In this document: piece by piece, positions 51,972 to 60,327 of the stretch
Layout: every line of letters begins with the position of its first letter
Numbering within the stretch: the first letter of the stretch is position 1
Source of the DNA: Chitinophagaceae bacterium
GTDB lineage: Bacteria; Bacteroidota; Bacteroidia; Chitinophagales; UBA10324
Assembly: GCA_947474435.1 (NCBI GenBank)
Contig: CANJII010000001.1
Location: 1 to 64,000, forward strand
DNA: 64,000 bases
Direction: 5' to 3'
Translations under genes and position numbers: made by a program
Notes under the pieces: generated by a model
What the model saw: only the letters and a program-made list of their open reading frames with translations
What the model was told of the DNA's origin: nothing
The model's database searches: none

Positions 51972-52169
51972 GGATTACTTACAGTCAAATCGGTTTGTTG
52001 AAGTGAATTGTTAGAGCATAGGTTTGTCTTTCACATCTTTAACTTGCATGCAGAATCTATTCATAATTATACTTTTTTAACAATTTCATTTTAAAAAAAA
52101 TTAACCCAACCAATAGTAAAACCAACGGGTAACTATTCAAATGAATTACCATTCGAATATGTGTTTAAT

Positions 52170-52213
52170 TGATTTAAATCAGTATTTCATAATTGATTGG
52201 TGATAGAACTTTG
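52170..52213 (+). promoter_or_regulatory. Promoter with single Crp/Fnr-like box (kelch gene)
   Basis: TGATTTAAATCA (52170-52181; with flanks TTGATTTAAATCAG) is close to the full Fnr consensus. Its centre is 34 bp before the centre of GAACTTTG (52206-52213). No second box lies 22 bp upstream; a separate ATTCGAAT palindrome (52151-52158) is near that position. Confidence 0.6.
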
Positions 52214-52240
52214 TAGAACAATAAATAAAATTAAAACCTC

Positions 52241-53737
52241 ATGAAAAAAATTCTGATTGTAGCAGTTTATTGTTTACTGAATGCACAAACAATTTCAGCA
52301 CAATGGACAGTTGATTCGTTGGCACAAAACCGTTATGGAATGATTAGCGCAGTGGTAGGGTCAAAAGCTGTATTTACAAACGGGAGTGCTTATGACATCT
52401 ATAATTTTGCAACGGCCCAATGGTCGTCGGGTAATTTGCTTTTACAATGTATTAATACACAAATTGCAACTGCAGGCGATAAGGTATACATAGCAGGTGG
52501 AAGAATAGGACCTTATACCGACCCGGTTTCGGTTAACTATGTAAATGTATATAACAGTACAACCAACACATGGAATAAACTTCCGAAACTTTCGCAGGCC
52601 AGAAGTGTAGGCGCTGCAGCATCGGTTGGAACAAAAGTGATTTTTGCGGGTGGTATTGTAGTGCTTAGTTATTCAAAGCGGGTTGATATGTTTGATGTTA
52701 ACACAGGTGTGCGCACTACTTCAAACCTGTCGCAGGCAAGGCATTCAATTTCAGTTGCAACATCAGAAACCAAAGTGGTTTTTGCAGGTGGCGAATATGG
52801 CACTATCGGAAGTCCGGTTTCATCAAACAAAGTTGATATATACGACGATGCCACCGGATTGTGGAGTACAGCTTTACTTTCAGTTAAACGACAATACATG
52901 GGTGCAGCAGCAGTAGGAAATAAAATTCTTTTTGCAGGTGGATTAAGAAATACTGCAATTGGAGGATATACTTCAAATCGGGTTGACATTTATGATGTAA
53001 CATCGGGCACTTGGAGTATTGCCAGTTTATCGCAGGCAAAATACAGCATGGCTGTGGCTGTATCAGGAAGCAAAGCCTATTTCGCAGGAGGTGTAATGAC
53101 CAACGGAACATTATCAAACAGAGTAGATATATATGATGCGTTAACCAACACATGGAGTTATGTAACTCTTTCAAGTCCACACATGGGCATGGCAGTAGGA
53201 ATTACACCCGGACGGATTTTGTTTGCTGGCGGAACTACTTTTTGGGGAAATACCGGAACCAAAAGAGTGGATGCATTAAACTTAAATACCAATACCTGGT
53301 ATGTTGATAGTTTATCGCAACCGAGATTAGGAATTGGTTCAGCATCGTATGGCAATCAGTGTGTATTTATGGGTGGAAATGTAGTATCCAGTTGGTATCC
53401 GATTTATACCATTCCAAGTAAGCGAATTGATTTATGGACTGATATTTTCCCACGAACAGAATTCAATACTGATGTTGTAATAAATAGTTTTCTGATTTAT
53501 CCAAATCCGGCAAATGCAAATTCAATTAATATTCATTTTGCAAATCCACTTTTTAATACTTCAGAAATGTTTATTTATGATTTGGGAGGAAATTTAGTTT
53601 TAACAAAAACACTGGAACAAAATTCTGACAGGGTTGAAGGAATTGATATTTCAGATTTATCAAATGGAGAATACCTGATAATTATTGAAACTGAAAACAA
53701 CGGACCAATTACAGGCAGGTTTTTGATTCAGAAATAA
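52241..53737 (+). CDS. Kelch-repeat T9SS-exported protein
   Basis: The 498-residue protein has a signal peptide (about 1-20), six kelch repeats forming a propeller (about 25-395; recurring KVVFAGG / NRVDIYD..T..WS..SLSQAR) and a type A T9SS domain (about 420-498; FLIYPNPANANSIN ... LSNGEYLIIIE). It is exported to the surface or medium. Its promoter carries a near-consensus Fnr-like box, so it is likely expressed together with the respiratory genes around it. The role is unknown. Confidence 0.9.
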   Translation: MKKILIVAVYCLLNAQTISAQWTVDSLAQNRYGMISAVVGSKAVFTNGSAYDIYNFATAQWSSGNLLLQCINTQIATAGDKVYIAGGRIGPYTDPVSVNYVNVYNSTTNTWNKLPKLSQARSVGAAASVGTKVIFAGGIVVLSYSKRVDMFDVNTGVRTTSNLSQARHSISVATSETKVVFAGGEYGTIGSPVSSNKVDIYDDATGLWSTALLSVKRQYMGAAAVGNKILFAGGLRNTAIGGYTSNRVDIYDVTSGTWSIASLSQAKYSMAVAVSGSKAYFAGGVMTNGTLSNRVDIYDALTNTWSYVTLSSPHMGMAVGITPGRILFAGGTTFWGNTGTKRVDALNLNTNTWYVDSLSQPRLGIGSASYGNQCVFMGGNVVSSWYPIYTIPSKRIDLWTDIFPRTEFNTDVVINSFLIYPNPANANSINIHFANPLFNTSEMFIYDLGGNLVLTKTLEQNSDRVEGIDISDLSNGEYLIIIETENNGPITGRFLIQK

Positions 53738-53806
53738 GTGCAAGAAACCAGTAAGGAAATCTGAGTTCTGAATATTTATATCTTAAATTGATTAATGAAA
53801 AAAAAC

Positions 53807-53844
53807 GAGGCTGTCTCAAAAGTCGAGAGCAGCCTCTTTTTTTT
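53807..53844 (+). terminator. Rho-independent terminator after the kelch gene
   Basis: GAGGCTGTCTC (53807-53817) pairs with GAGAGCAGCCTC (one bulged base), followed by nine T. Confidence 0.8.
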
Positions 53845-53945
53845 TGATACCTGTCTGAATCAATTTTTGTTTCGACGGGGTTGTGAAGCAACCCACCTGA
53901 GACTTCACGAAATATCCAATTGCAATTCATTTAATTTTTGTATAC

Positions 53946-53988
53946 TGACCATAATCATAATTAAACAATAGTTATTCAATCAATTTTA
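53946..53988 (+). promoter_or_regulatory. Promoter with single Crp/Fnr-like box (b/c cytochrome pair)
   Basis: TGACCATAATCA (53946-53957) has its centre exactly 33 bp before the centre of CAATTTTA (53981-53988). The GTG of the membrane cytochrome gene follows at 54003. Confidence 0.55.
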
Positions 53989-54002
53989 TAAAAAGTTAAA
54001 AG

Positions 54003-54575
54003 GTGAAGTCATCATTGTTCGTAAAATATTTTCTACCCTTTATTCAGTGGTATGGGTTAATGATTTTTATTGCGCTTGCCATTGATTATTTTCTTCATCG
54101 GATGAACCTCGTTTATGTCGGTCGCTATCTTGGTTTTGTTGGAACGCTGGTAATCATTGTTTCATTTATCTATTCATTACGCAAGAGAAAAATTATTGAG
54201 TCGGGTTCGCCAAAACAATTGTTGCTGTTACATGAATACCTGGCTTGGGCAGGTTCTGTTCTTATTCTTATTCATGCAGGAATACATTTCAATGCACTGT
54301 TGCCCTGGCTGGCAATAGTACTGTTGCTGATTGCTGTGGCAAGCGGATTGGTCGGAAAATTTTTATTGAAGAAAGCAAATGAATCACTGAAAGAAAAGAG
54401 AACCGAACTGGAGAAACAGGGAGTGACTGTTGTTGAGGTTGACAAAAAACTTTTTTTTGATTCCATCACAGTTGATTTAATGAAAAAATGGAGAGTGGTT
54501 CACCTGCCCATCACATTCTTGCTTGGCATTCTTTCCTTATTGCACATCATTTCAATAATTATGTTTTCGACATGA
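54003..54575 (+). CDS. Bis-His diheme b-type membrane cytochrome, probable
   Basis: The 190-residue protein has five or so membrane helices. Two of them carry His pairs with the same spacing: H-x13-H in LLLHEYLAW...LILIH (about 77-91) and again H-x13-H in VVHLPITF...SLLH (about 166-180). This is the haem-binding pattern of ferric-reductase-like and cytochrome b561-like proteins, which carry electrons across the membrane. An amphipathic charged region (about 120-150) lies between. The frame starts at GTG. Its stop overlaps the start of the ten-haem cytochrome (ATGA), so the two form a unit. Confidence 0.75.
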   Translation: MKSSLFVKYFLPFIQWYGLMIFIALAIDYFLHRMNLVYVGRYLGFVGTLVIIVSFIYSLRKRKIIESGSPKQLLLLHEYLAWAGSVLILIHAGIHFNALLPWLAIVLLLIAVASGLVGKFLLKKANESLKEKRTELEKQGVTVVEVDKKLFFDSITVDLMKKWRVVHLPITFLLGILSLLHIISIIMFST

Positions 54576-55501
54576 AAAAATTATTGATTCTTGCTATTAC
54601 TGTCATACTCATCTGGTTGATGTCATCATATCCGCATATAATGCTTAATCCCGGCGAGTTGGTGCAAGCACATCAGCAATTAAATAACAAATGTCTTTCG
54701 TGTCACAATCCGTTTTGGGGTATTGATAACAGTAAGTGCATTTCGTGTCATAAACTTTCAGAAATAGGAATTGATTCAGCAATGAATGCCGACACTGTTG
54801 TTCAAAAAAATAAAATACTTTTTCATGAGCACTTCACTAAGCAGGAATGTATTTCATGCCACACTGATCATTTAGGAATAAATGCGAATATTATTTTATC
54901 CGATTTTAATCATGACCTGCTTGGTTCAACATTAATCAGTAATTGCAGCAGCTGTCATGCAAAGCCAATTGATAAACTGCACAAGCAGCTATCGACATCA
55001 TGCAACAGTTGTCATAATACAGCAGGTTGGAAATCCGATGTGATTTTTAACCATGATTTATTACAGGGTATTGAGAAAAACAATTGTACTTCCTGCCATC
55101 AAATGCCTGCCGATAATTATCACGCCTCATTCAATGATAACTGCAATAAATGCCACAACACTTTAAAATGGATTCCTTCAACATTCAATCATTCAAATTA
55201 TTTTCTGCTTGATAAACATCATAATTCAAAGTGCATTACATGTCACAACAATAATAATTTCAGTTCCTACACCTGTTTCGGTTGTCACGAACATTCACAA
55301 AGCAATATTTTTTCAGAACACACCGAAGAAGGAATTTCAAACATTAACGACTGCGCAGCGTGTCATAAAAGTGGTAATGAACACGATATAATTAAAGAAG
55401 GAAACCGTCGTAACAATTTAAACCCACAGGATATTAATTCCATTGAGCAATACATAAAGCCGGAAGAAAAAACAGATAAGAAAGAAAACGATGATGATTG
55501 A
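54572..55501 (+). CDS. Ten-haem cytochrome c
   Basis: From the ATG at 54572 the protein has about 309 residues: an N-terminal membrane anchor or signal (about 3-20), then ten CxxCH motifs (CLSCH, CISCH, CISCH, CSSCH, CNSCH, CTSCH, CNKCH, CITCH, CFGCH, CAACH) spread over about residues 45-260, with repeated xxFNHD/FNHS motifs that supply distal His ligands. The C-terminus is charged. The open frame extends upstream to 54488, but the ATG in the overlap gives a normal signal. It is a periplasmic multi-haem wire, coupled to the b-type cytochrome. Confidence 0.92.
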   Translation: MKKLLILAITVILIWLMSSYPHIMLNPGELVQAHQQLNNKCLSCHNPFWGIDNSKCISCHKLSEIGIDSAMNADTVVQKNKILFHEHFTKQECISCHTDHLGINANIILSDFNHDLLGSTLISNCSSCHAKPIDKLHKQLSTSCNSCHNTAGWKSDVIFNHDLLQGIEKNNCTSCHQMPADNYHASFNDNCNKCHNTLKWIPSTFNHSNYFLLDKHHNSKCITCHNNNNFSSYTCFGCHEHSQSNIFSEHTEEGISNINDCAACHKSGNEHDIIKEGNRRNNLNPQDINSIEQYIKPEEKTDKKENDDD

Positions 55502-55546
55502 AGTTTATTCCAACAGGTTTATCGCAATCAGAGACCTTGTGTTGTC

Positions 55547-55999
55547 TTAATTTTTCAATTTAAATATCTCCTTCACCCCAACAATAAAAAGCAATGCACT
55601 AACAATAAGTGTGTGATACATTCCAATGCCAAACGAATGTATTGATTGCACCATAGTTTCCATTGTTCCCATTGAAGTTATCTTGTAGGCAAAATACAGG
55701 GTTGGCAGCAACTGAATAATTTTAAGTGATGGAACAATTATATTGATGATGGAAGTGCTGAATGCGCCGAGGAAAAGAATAAGCAATGCACAAACCGGAT
55801 ACAGATAAACAATGTAAGCAATGTAATCGCTCACACCAGCTTCTCTCACTTGCATGAGTGGCAATCTGAAACCTGATACTCCAATGGCAGGGTCCATCCA
55901 CGGAATCATAACACCTGGATAAACCCATGGCATAAAAAAAGCATCAATCAAAATATAACAGAGTATGGCGGTGAAACTGTAATAGAATTTTTTATTCAT
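55547..55999 (-). CDS. Hypothetical four-helix membrane protein
   Basis: The 150-residue protein has four predicted membrane helices (about 7-22, 60-80, 85-105 and 125-145) and a conserved-looking Trp/Pro/Met-rich loop (FFMPWVYPGVMIPWMDPAIGV, about 21-41). I do not recognise it. A perfect -7 element (TAAGTTTG, minus strand) lies at 56030-56037. It is convergent with the ten-haem cytochrome. Confidence 0.7.
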   Translation of the reverse strand: MNKKFYYSFTAILCYILIDAFFMPWVYPGVMIPWMDPAIGVSGFRLPLMQVREAGVSDYIAYIVYLYPVCALLILFLGAFSTSIINIIVPSLKIIQLLPTLYFAYKITSMGTMETMVQSIHSFGIGMYHTLIVSALLFIVGVKEIFKLKN

Positions 56000-56029
56000 G
56001 CTTTTGATTCATTAATTTTTTTCAGCATT

Positions 56030-56037
56030 CAAACTTA
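56030..56037 (-). promoter_or_regulatory. -7 element of the four-helix membrane protein gene
   Basis: Minus strand TAAGTTTG matches TAnnTTTG fully; no Crp/Fnr-like box lies upstream. Confidence 0.45.
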
Positions 56038-56099
56038 ACTGAGTTATCTGCAATTTTTTTTGTTTGCGTAGCGCAGGTATTCATGCACCTGAAATTTCC

Positions 56100-57035
56100 T
56101 CATTCAATTTTAGCAATGCTTTCATCTATCACACTCAATGCAATGGTTTTAAAAATGCCATGAAATTTTTCGTCAGCAATTTTTTGTTTTTCTATTGCAG
56201 CGGTTGAATTAATTGTTGTGGGATCCAAACCCTTTTCAACCCGTTGCGCATACAAATCGTTGATGTATAATTTTATAAAACGGAAATAAGCCGGGCTGTT
56301 CAGAGCGAGTGAATCTTCAATTGCAACATTTTTCAAAAACAGATATGCATCAGTTGAATCTGTCATTCGCTGGTTTCTCATTCGGCGTTTCCATCGCAGC
56401 ATCAGGTTGTCGTTGTAATATTCATATTGAATTTCAGATAACATGAAATCAGAAAACACTTTATCCGGTTTTGGATTTTTAAAATATGAATTGAAAAAAT
56501 CTGTTTCATCAGTCATTCTTTTTGAAGTGTATTTTTCATAATCAGCCAGATTTAAATAATTACTCTCTACATAATAGAAATGTTTTACTTCATCCGACTG
56601 AAAAAAATGTTCGATAAACTGTAAAAGAAATTTATTGCAATAACCCGCCACAGTTGCATCGTTTATTTCAGTTTTGTTTTCAGCTCCGTTGAAATTGATA
56701 ATCAAATTATCACCCGGCTGGAGAAATAAATTTGTACGCAGAATGTTATCACCGCATTTCAAATCATAAAAATTCGGAGTGTTGGCAGCTAATGAAATTA
56801 TATAATTTCCATCGCTGGCAATTTCGCTTGAATCAATAATAGATTTTTGATTATTGTATTTATCAATTTCATTTTTATAAGAAAAAAGATACAGTTTATT
56901 TACTGCAAAAGAATCAACCTGACCTGCAATTGTAATAAATGAATCACTCTTGTTGTTGTTACAGGAAAAAAATGATAATAAAACTGGCAGGCATAAAAAA
57001 GAAAAAGCCAAGGAAAGGATCGTTGGCTTTTTCAT
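56100..57035 (-). CDS. DUF4369-like lipoprotein without thioredoxin domain
   Basis: From the ATG at 57035 the protein has about 311 residues: a lipoprotein signal (lipobox FFSC, Cys about 25), a DUF4369-like beta domain (about 30-130; ITIAGQVDSFAVNKLYLF) and a helical region (about 130-311). In Bacteroidota such N-terminal parts usually precede a TlpA-type thioredoxin domain, but here no CxxC is present and the protein ends after the helices. It is the last gene of the YceI/cytochrome operon; its upstream start at 57065 overlaps the previous gene. Confidence 0.75.
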   Translation of the reverse strand: MKKPTILSLAFSFLCLPVLLSFFSCNNNKSDSFITIAGQVDSFAVNKLYLFSYKNEIDKYNNQKSIIDSSEIASDGNYIISLAANTPNFYDLKCGDNILRTNLFLQPGDNLIINFNGAENKTEINDATVAGYCNKFLLQFIEHFFQSDEVKHFYYVESNYLNLADYEKYTSKRMTDETDFFNSYFKNPKPDKVFSDFMLSEIQYEYYNDNLMLRWKRRMRNQRMTDSTDAYLFLKNVAIEDSLALNSPAYFRFIKLYINDLYAQRVEKGLDPTTINSTAAIEKQKIADEKFHGIFKTIALSVIDESIAKIE

Positions 57036-57052
57036 GTAAAAAAAATTGTGAA

Positions 57053-57937
57053 TCAGAATGCCCAATTGCGTGTAATGTTAAACCCGATTAAGAACTGTGC
57101 TTTCGTAAAATCATTTTGATTGTACATCATAATCTGCGCATTGTTAATGGCATCGGCAGTACAAACAAATACCTGGAACTGGTGAGTTCCGGTTGATACT
57201 TCGTATCCGATTCCGAGATTTGGTTTCTGCACATAATCAGTATGCGGTGTCAACAGGTAATCAAATTCCACCATCAGCGATGATTGTGCTGAAAATTTAA
57301 ATCGTCCGGCAAAAGAAATTCCAATCACATCGTTGCGCATTAAGGTGTCAACAATGTTCAGGTGCGAATAAGTGCCGGCCAGTTGCAACGAAATTTTCTT
57401 GTTTAATTTTTTTGCAATCATCAGTTCATGAAAGTACGAGAAGCGGTTGGCACCAACATATTCATTTTCCTGATTTTTAAAATTGGCAGTATCAACTGCA
57501 CTGCGCGATGCATTGCCGTAATATGCAACCGACACCGGTGAGCCGCCGTTCTTGGTTTGCTTCAGCAATAAATATTTCCAGTTTAAATCATACAGTCTTT
57601 TATTTTTTGTAACGCCTATGCCAACATTCAGCCGATTAGTGATTCCATAATCAAAACCAAAACGAATATTGGATGGAGCAAACAATCCAAATAAATCAGA
57701 GCTGGTTTCCACAATTCCGAAGCGGTGCTGTATCATCATTTCCAGCTTTTTTTTATTTAATACTGTAACTGTTTGATTGTTTATCAGTGTTCCGGTTTCA
57801 AAAGTTGATTTAACCGGTGCCTTGGGTTTGCTCTCGGTAGTAACTACCTTGGTTGAATCCTGCGCCATTATTACGCCCGAAGTAAAAAGCATAATCAGCA
57901 ATCCGCTGATGATGAAATAATTTTTTTTAGTTTTCAT
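57053..57937 (-). CDS. DUF5777-type outer-membrane beta-barrel protein
   Basis: From the ATG at 57937 the protein has about 294 residues with a signal peptide (about 1-25, ending VIMAQ). The mature part has alternating aromatic/polar strands (LEMMIQHRFGIVETSS, IRFGFDYGITNRLNVGIG, KKISLQLAGTYSHL) ending in an aromatic residue (NWAF), as in outer-membrane barrels. DUF5777 proteins often sit beside YceI and c-type cytochrome genes in this phylum. A polar segment (about 28-45) precedes the barrel. It may form a pore for the operon's substrate. Confidence 0.85.
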   Translation of the reverse strand: MKTKKNYFIISGLLIMLFTSGVIMAQDSTKVVTTESKPKAPVKSTFETGTLINNQTVTVLNKKKLEMMIQHRFGIVETSSDLFGLFAPSNIRFGFDYGITNRLNVGIGVTKNKRLYDLNWKYLLLKQTKNGGSPVSVAYYGNASRSAVDTANFKNQENEYVGANRFSYFHELMIAKKLNKKISLQLAGTYSHLNIVDTLMRNDVIGISFAGRFKFSAQSSLMVEFDYLLTPHTDYVQKPNLGIGYEVSTGTHQFQVFVCTADAINNAQIMMYNQNDFTKAQFLIGFNITRNWAF

Positions 57938-57950
57938 TTTGTTATTGCTT

Positions 57951-58367
57951 TTAATTGTTAAGAGCACCTTGTTTTATCCACGCAAGAATTTTTCCGATTT
58001 TATCTGCACCCATTTTTCCATCAGGTGGCATTGGGCTGCTGCTTGAATTTATGGCTTTATACAATGCACTTTCTTCAGCTTTTGCAGTATCAGTTTCCAC
58101 ATATCCTAAGTTCATCAGATTGTTGTATGCATTTTCTGCAGTCAGTTCGGGGGTTTGCTCTCCTGAGCCATGACAATTATTTACGCTTGAACATTCAACA
58201 GTAAAAATTGGAATCAGATCGGCAGCAAAATACACGGTGTCTTTTAAATCAACTTCAGCAACAGGTAAATAATAATCCTTTCGGCACGAATTAAAAATGA
58301 AGCCGACAATCAACAGAAGAAAAATAATTTTTACGAAATGCCTGTAAATAAGATGGAGCTGTTTCAT
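57951..58367 (-). CDS. Cytochrome-c-like lipoprotein with CX5CH motif
   Basis: The 138-residue protein has a lipoprotein signal (lipobox FNSC, Cys about 27) and a compact cytochrome c-type domain. The haem motif reads C-SSVNN-CH (about 54-61), that is five residues between the cysteines instead of two. The rest fits the family: a helical middle and an axial-Met segment MPPDGKMGADKIGKILAWIKQG at the end. It follows the haem-binding dehydrogenase-type protein by 10 bp. Haem attachment at such a motif is uncertain. Confidence 0.75.
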   Translation of the reverse strand: MKQLHLIYRHFVKIIFLLLIVGFIFNSCRKDYYLPVAEVDLKDTVYFAADLIPIFTVECSSVNNCHGSGEQTPELTAENAYNNLMNLGYVETDTAKAEESALYKAINSSSSPMPPDGKMGADKIGKILAWIKQGALNN

Positions 58368-58377
58368 GGTTTTCAGT

Positions 58378-59757
58378 TTATTTAAAAGTTAGTGTTTCCA
58401 ATATTGAACCCACATGATTACGGCTGTCGTTATCCATAATTGCAACACCAAACTGATAAGTGTTTCCGCTCACTGCTTCGAATTGCACATCATCAACATT
58501 ATTTGTATTTAATTTCCGGATAATCATTACCTGGTACTTGGTGTGTTGATTGGTGGATGGAAGCATGGCATTTTTTACATCCACCGGAGTAACATTCGAA
58601 ACGGCTTGTATATCAGCACTGCTTCCATCAGGCATGGTTACAATATACCCGGGCACACCGGCTAACCCTCTCAGGTAAGCAACTATATCATTTTTTTCAC
58701 TTGCTGTAAATGGCTGCCAGTAGTTAGTCATATCGGCGGCATTATTCATGTTATCAATAAGCGTGGTTCTGTTTTTTTTATTCAGCGAAATAATATTTAC
58801 CGCACCCTCAGTTGCACCTTCTCCGTTTTCGCCATGGCACGAAGCACAATGGCCGGGCTGATTAAGTATTTCGCGGTGATACAATGAATCACCATGTTCA
58901 ATGTTTCCGGTGAAGGGAGTTTTATTCATCAGAAAAAATCCGGGGTCTAAAATTCCTTCCTGCCCATTTGGTAATGTTATGTTTTGTGAAGTTCCGTCCC
59001 ATTCAAATTCAGGACCTGAACGATCAGTAGTTCCGATATTATTTCTGGTAAACATTTGCTGACCTGCATCATTTACCAATCCATTCTGATCAGCAATCAT
59101 ATCGTGAGCATACCCAATGGGGAAACTGTGTGCAAGAGTCCAATTCCATATATCCACTTTCCCATTTGTAGGATTCATGGAGGAAGCAACTCCTATGTTG
59201 TGACACGATGCCTGACAACCAACAGATGAAAATGAACCGAATGCAGATGATGCATTATCGATTTCAAAAGCAAAAGATAATTTATCATTGTTTCGTTGCG
59301 AAGTCCATCCGGCATTTGATTCCGATAATTTTAAAACATCTACTGAACCATTCCACAACCAGCTTGCATCCGAAATATTAATTTTTGAATCATACCATTC
59401 AGCTAAAATGTAAATGTTATCGTTATCATAAGCAGCTTTTAAAACCAATCCGGAATCTTTACCGCTGAAAGAATTTATGCCTCCGAATAAACCGGTCATA
59501 TTTAATAGACCATCGCCAAACAAAAAACCAGTTGATACATTTTGTAAATCAACTTTCAGATAGTCGGCGGTTTTCCAATAGGCAGATGATACTTTATCAG
59601 GAGCTGTTGAAACAAACGATGCTTCTAAAGTTGCCGTTGGTTTCGAAACTTTAGGTGGTGGAGGAACCATGAAATGATCTTTTCGGCATGACCCTAAAAT
59701 AAAAATAATAAAGCCTGACAATAATAAAATCCTGAATGCTATTCGAAAATTTTTCAT
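58378..59757 (-). CDS. Ethylbenzene-dehydrogenase-like haem protein fused to cytochrome c
   Basis: The 459-residue protein has a lipoprotein signal (Cys about 24, GSCRKD), an ethylbenzene dehydrogenase/DMSO-reductase-gamma-like haem-binding domain split around the middle (about 40-265 and 370-459; ILAEWYDSKINISDASWLWNG, LSFAFEIDN) and a cytochrome c insert with CASCH (about 301-305). A second site reads CQASCH (C-x3-CH, about 182). Such gamma-type domains bind haem b in periplasmic respiratory enzymes. No molybdopterin subunit is present, so the domain probably works alone. A -7-like TAAATTTG (59795-59802) suggests an extra promoter. Confidence 0.8.
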   Translation of the reverse strand: MKNFRIAFRILLLSGFIIFILGSCRKDHFMVPPPPKVSKPTATLEASFVSTAPDKVSSAYWKTADYLKVDLQNVSTGFLFGDGLLNMTGLFGGINSFSGKDSGLVLKAAYDNDNIYILAEWYDSKINISDASWLWNGSVDVLKLSESNAGWTSQRNNDKLSFAFEIDNASSAFGSFSSVGCQASCHNIGVASSMNPTNGKVDIWNWTLAHSFPIGYAHDMIADQNGLVNDAGQQMFTRNNIGTTDRSGPEFEWDGTSQNITLPNGQEGILDPGFFLMNKTPFTGNIEHGDSLYHREILNQPGHCASCHGENGEGATEGAVNIISLNKKNRTTLIDNMNNAADMTNYWQPFTASEKNDIVAYLRGLAGVPGYIVTMPDGSSADIQAVSNVTPVDVKNAMLPSTNQHTKYQVMIIRKLNTNNVDDVQFEAVSGNTYQFGVAIMDNDSRNHVGSILETLTFK

Positions 59758-59794
59758 AATGATTTTAAAATTTCTACAATGAAAATAACGGGAA

Positions 59795-59802
59795 CAAATT
59801 TA
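59795..59802 (-). promoter_or_regulatory. Possible internal promoter -7 element
   Basis: Minus strand TAAATTTG matches TAnnTTTG. It lies just after the terminator-like hairpin and may start transcription of the four downstream genes. No box is found at -41. Confidence 0.4.
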
Positions 59803-59886
59803 TTCATAAAAAAAACAGCAGACTATCTCAACTTTTCAAAACACCTATTCATGATTTCAAAAGTCAATTGATAACAGTCTGCTGTT
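59803..59886 (-). terminator. Long-loop hairpin/terminator inside the YceI operon
   Basis: AGTCTGCTGTT (59876-59886) and AACAGCAGACT (59814-59824) form an 11-bp perfect stem with a 51-nt loop that can pair further; a T-run follows on the minus strand. It would reduce read-through from the two lipoprotein genes into the cytochrome genes. Confidence 0.6.
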
Positions 59887-59899
59887 TATGAAAACAAAA

Positions 59900-60283
59900 C
59901 TATTGAAGAGTAATATCCAATGTTAAAGCTGCCTTCGGATCTCCGATGGTTAAACTGTATCCTGCGGTTGTGTAATAAACGCCGTTGCCATCAGTGTATT
60001 CTGCGGTAATGAAGTAATCACCTTTAGCCAATCCTTTTATTAAATACTTACCATCAGTGCCGGAAGCAACTGTTTGATCATAAGTTGTGGTAGCATCTTT
60101 AGTTCCGAAGGCAATATGAATCAACGCATTTGCGGCTGCATCATTGGTTCCAGTAGCTCCGTTTTTATAAGTAACTGTTCCGGTAATTTCCTTTTTACCT
60201 ATCATGCCTGCATCTTTTTTGCAGGATGTGAATGATACAAGACTGATCGCAAGCATCATTGTTATTATTTTAAAAGTTTTCAT
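59900..60283 (-). CDS. Small lipoprotein with carboxypeptidase-regulatory-like fold
   Basis: The 127-residue protein has a lipoprotein signal (lipobox FTSC, Cys about 21) and one transthyretin-like beta-sandwich (about 33-127; ITGTVTYKNGATGTNDAAANALIHIAFG, then GTDGKYLIKGLAKGDYFITAEY). Such domains act in surface display or as binding modules. It lies between the YceI-like gene and the haem protein gene, 44 bp after the former. Confidence 0.8.
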   Translation of the reverse strand: MKTFKIITMMLAISLVSFTSCKKDAGMIGKKEITGTVTYKNGATGTNDAAANALIHIAFGTKDATTTYDQTVASGTDGKYLIKGLAKGDYFITAEYTDGNGVYYTTAGYSLTIGDPKAALTLDITLQ

Positions 60284-60327
60284 AGTTTAATTTTTTTTGA
60301 GTTTAGAATTTTAAAACTGTTTTGTGA

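Noticed and set aside
53807-53844. GAGGCTGTCTCAAAAG looks like the end of some insertion sequences
   Set aside because: It forms a normal terminator hairpin with a T-run right after the kelch gene; no transposase or second end is present.
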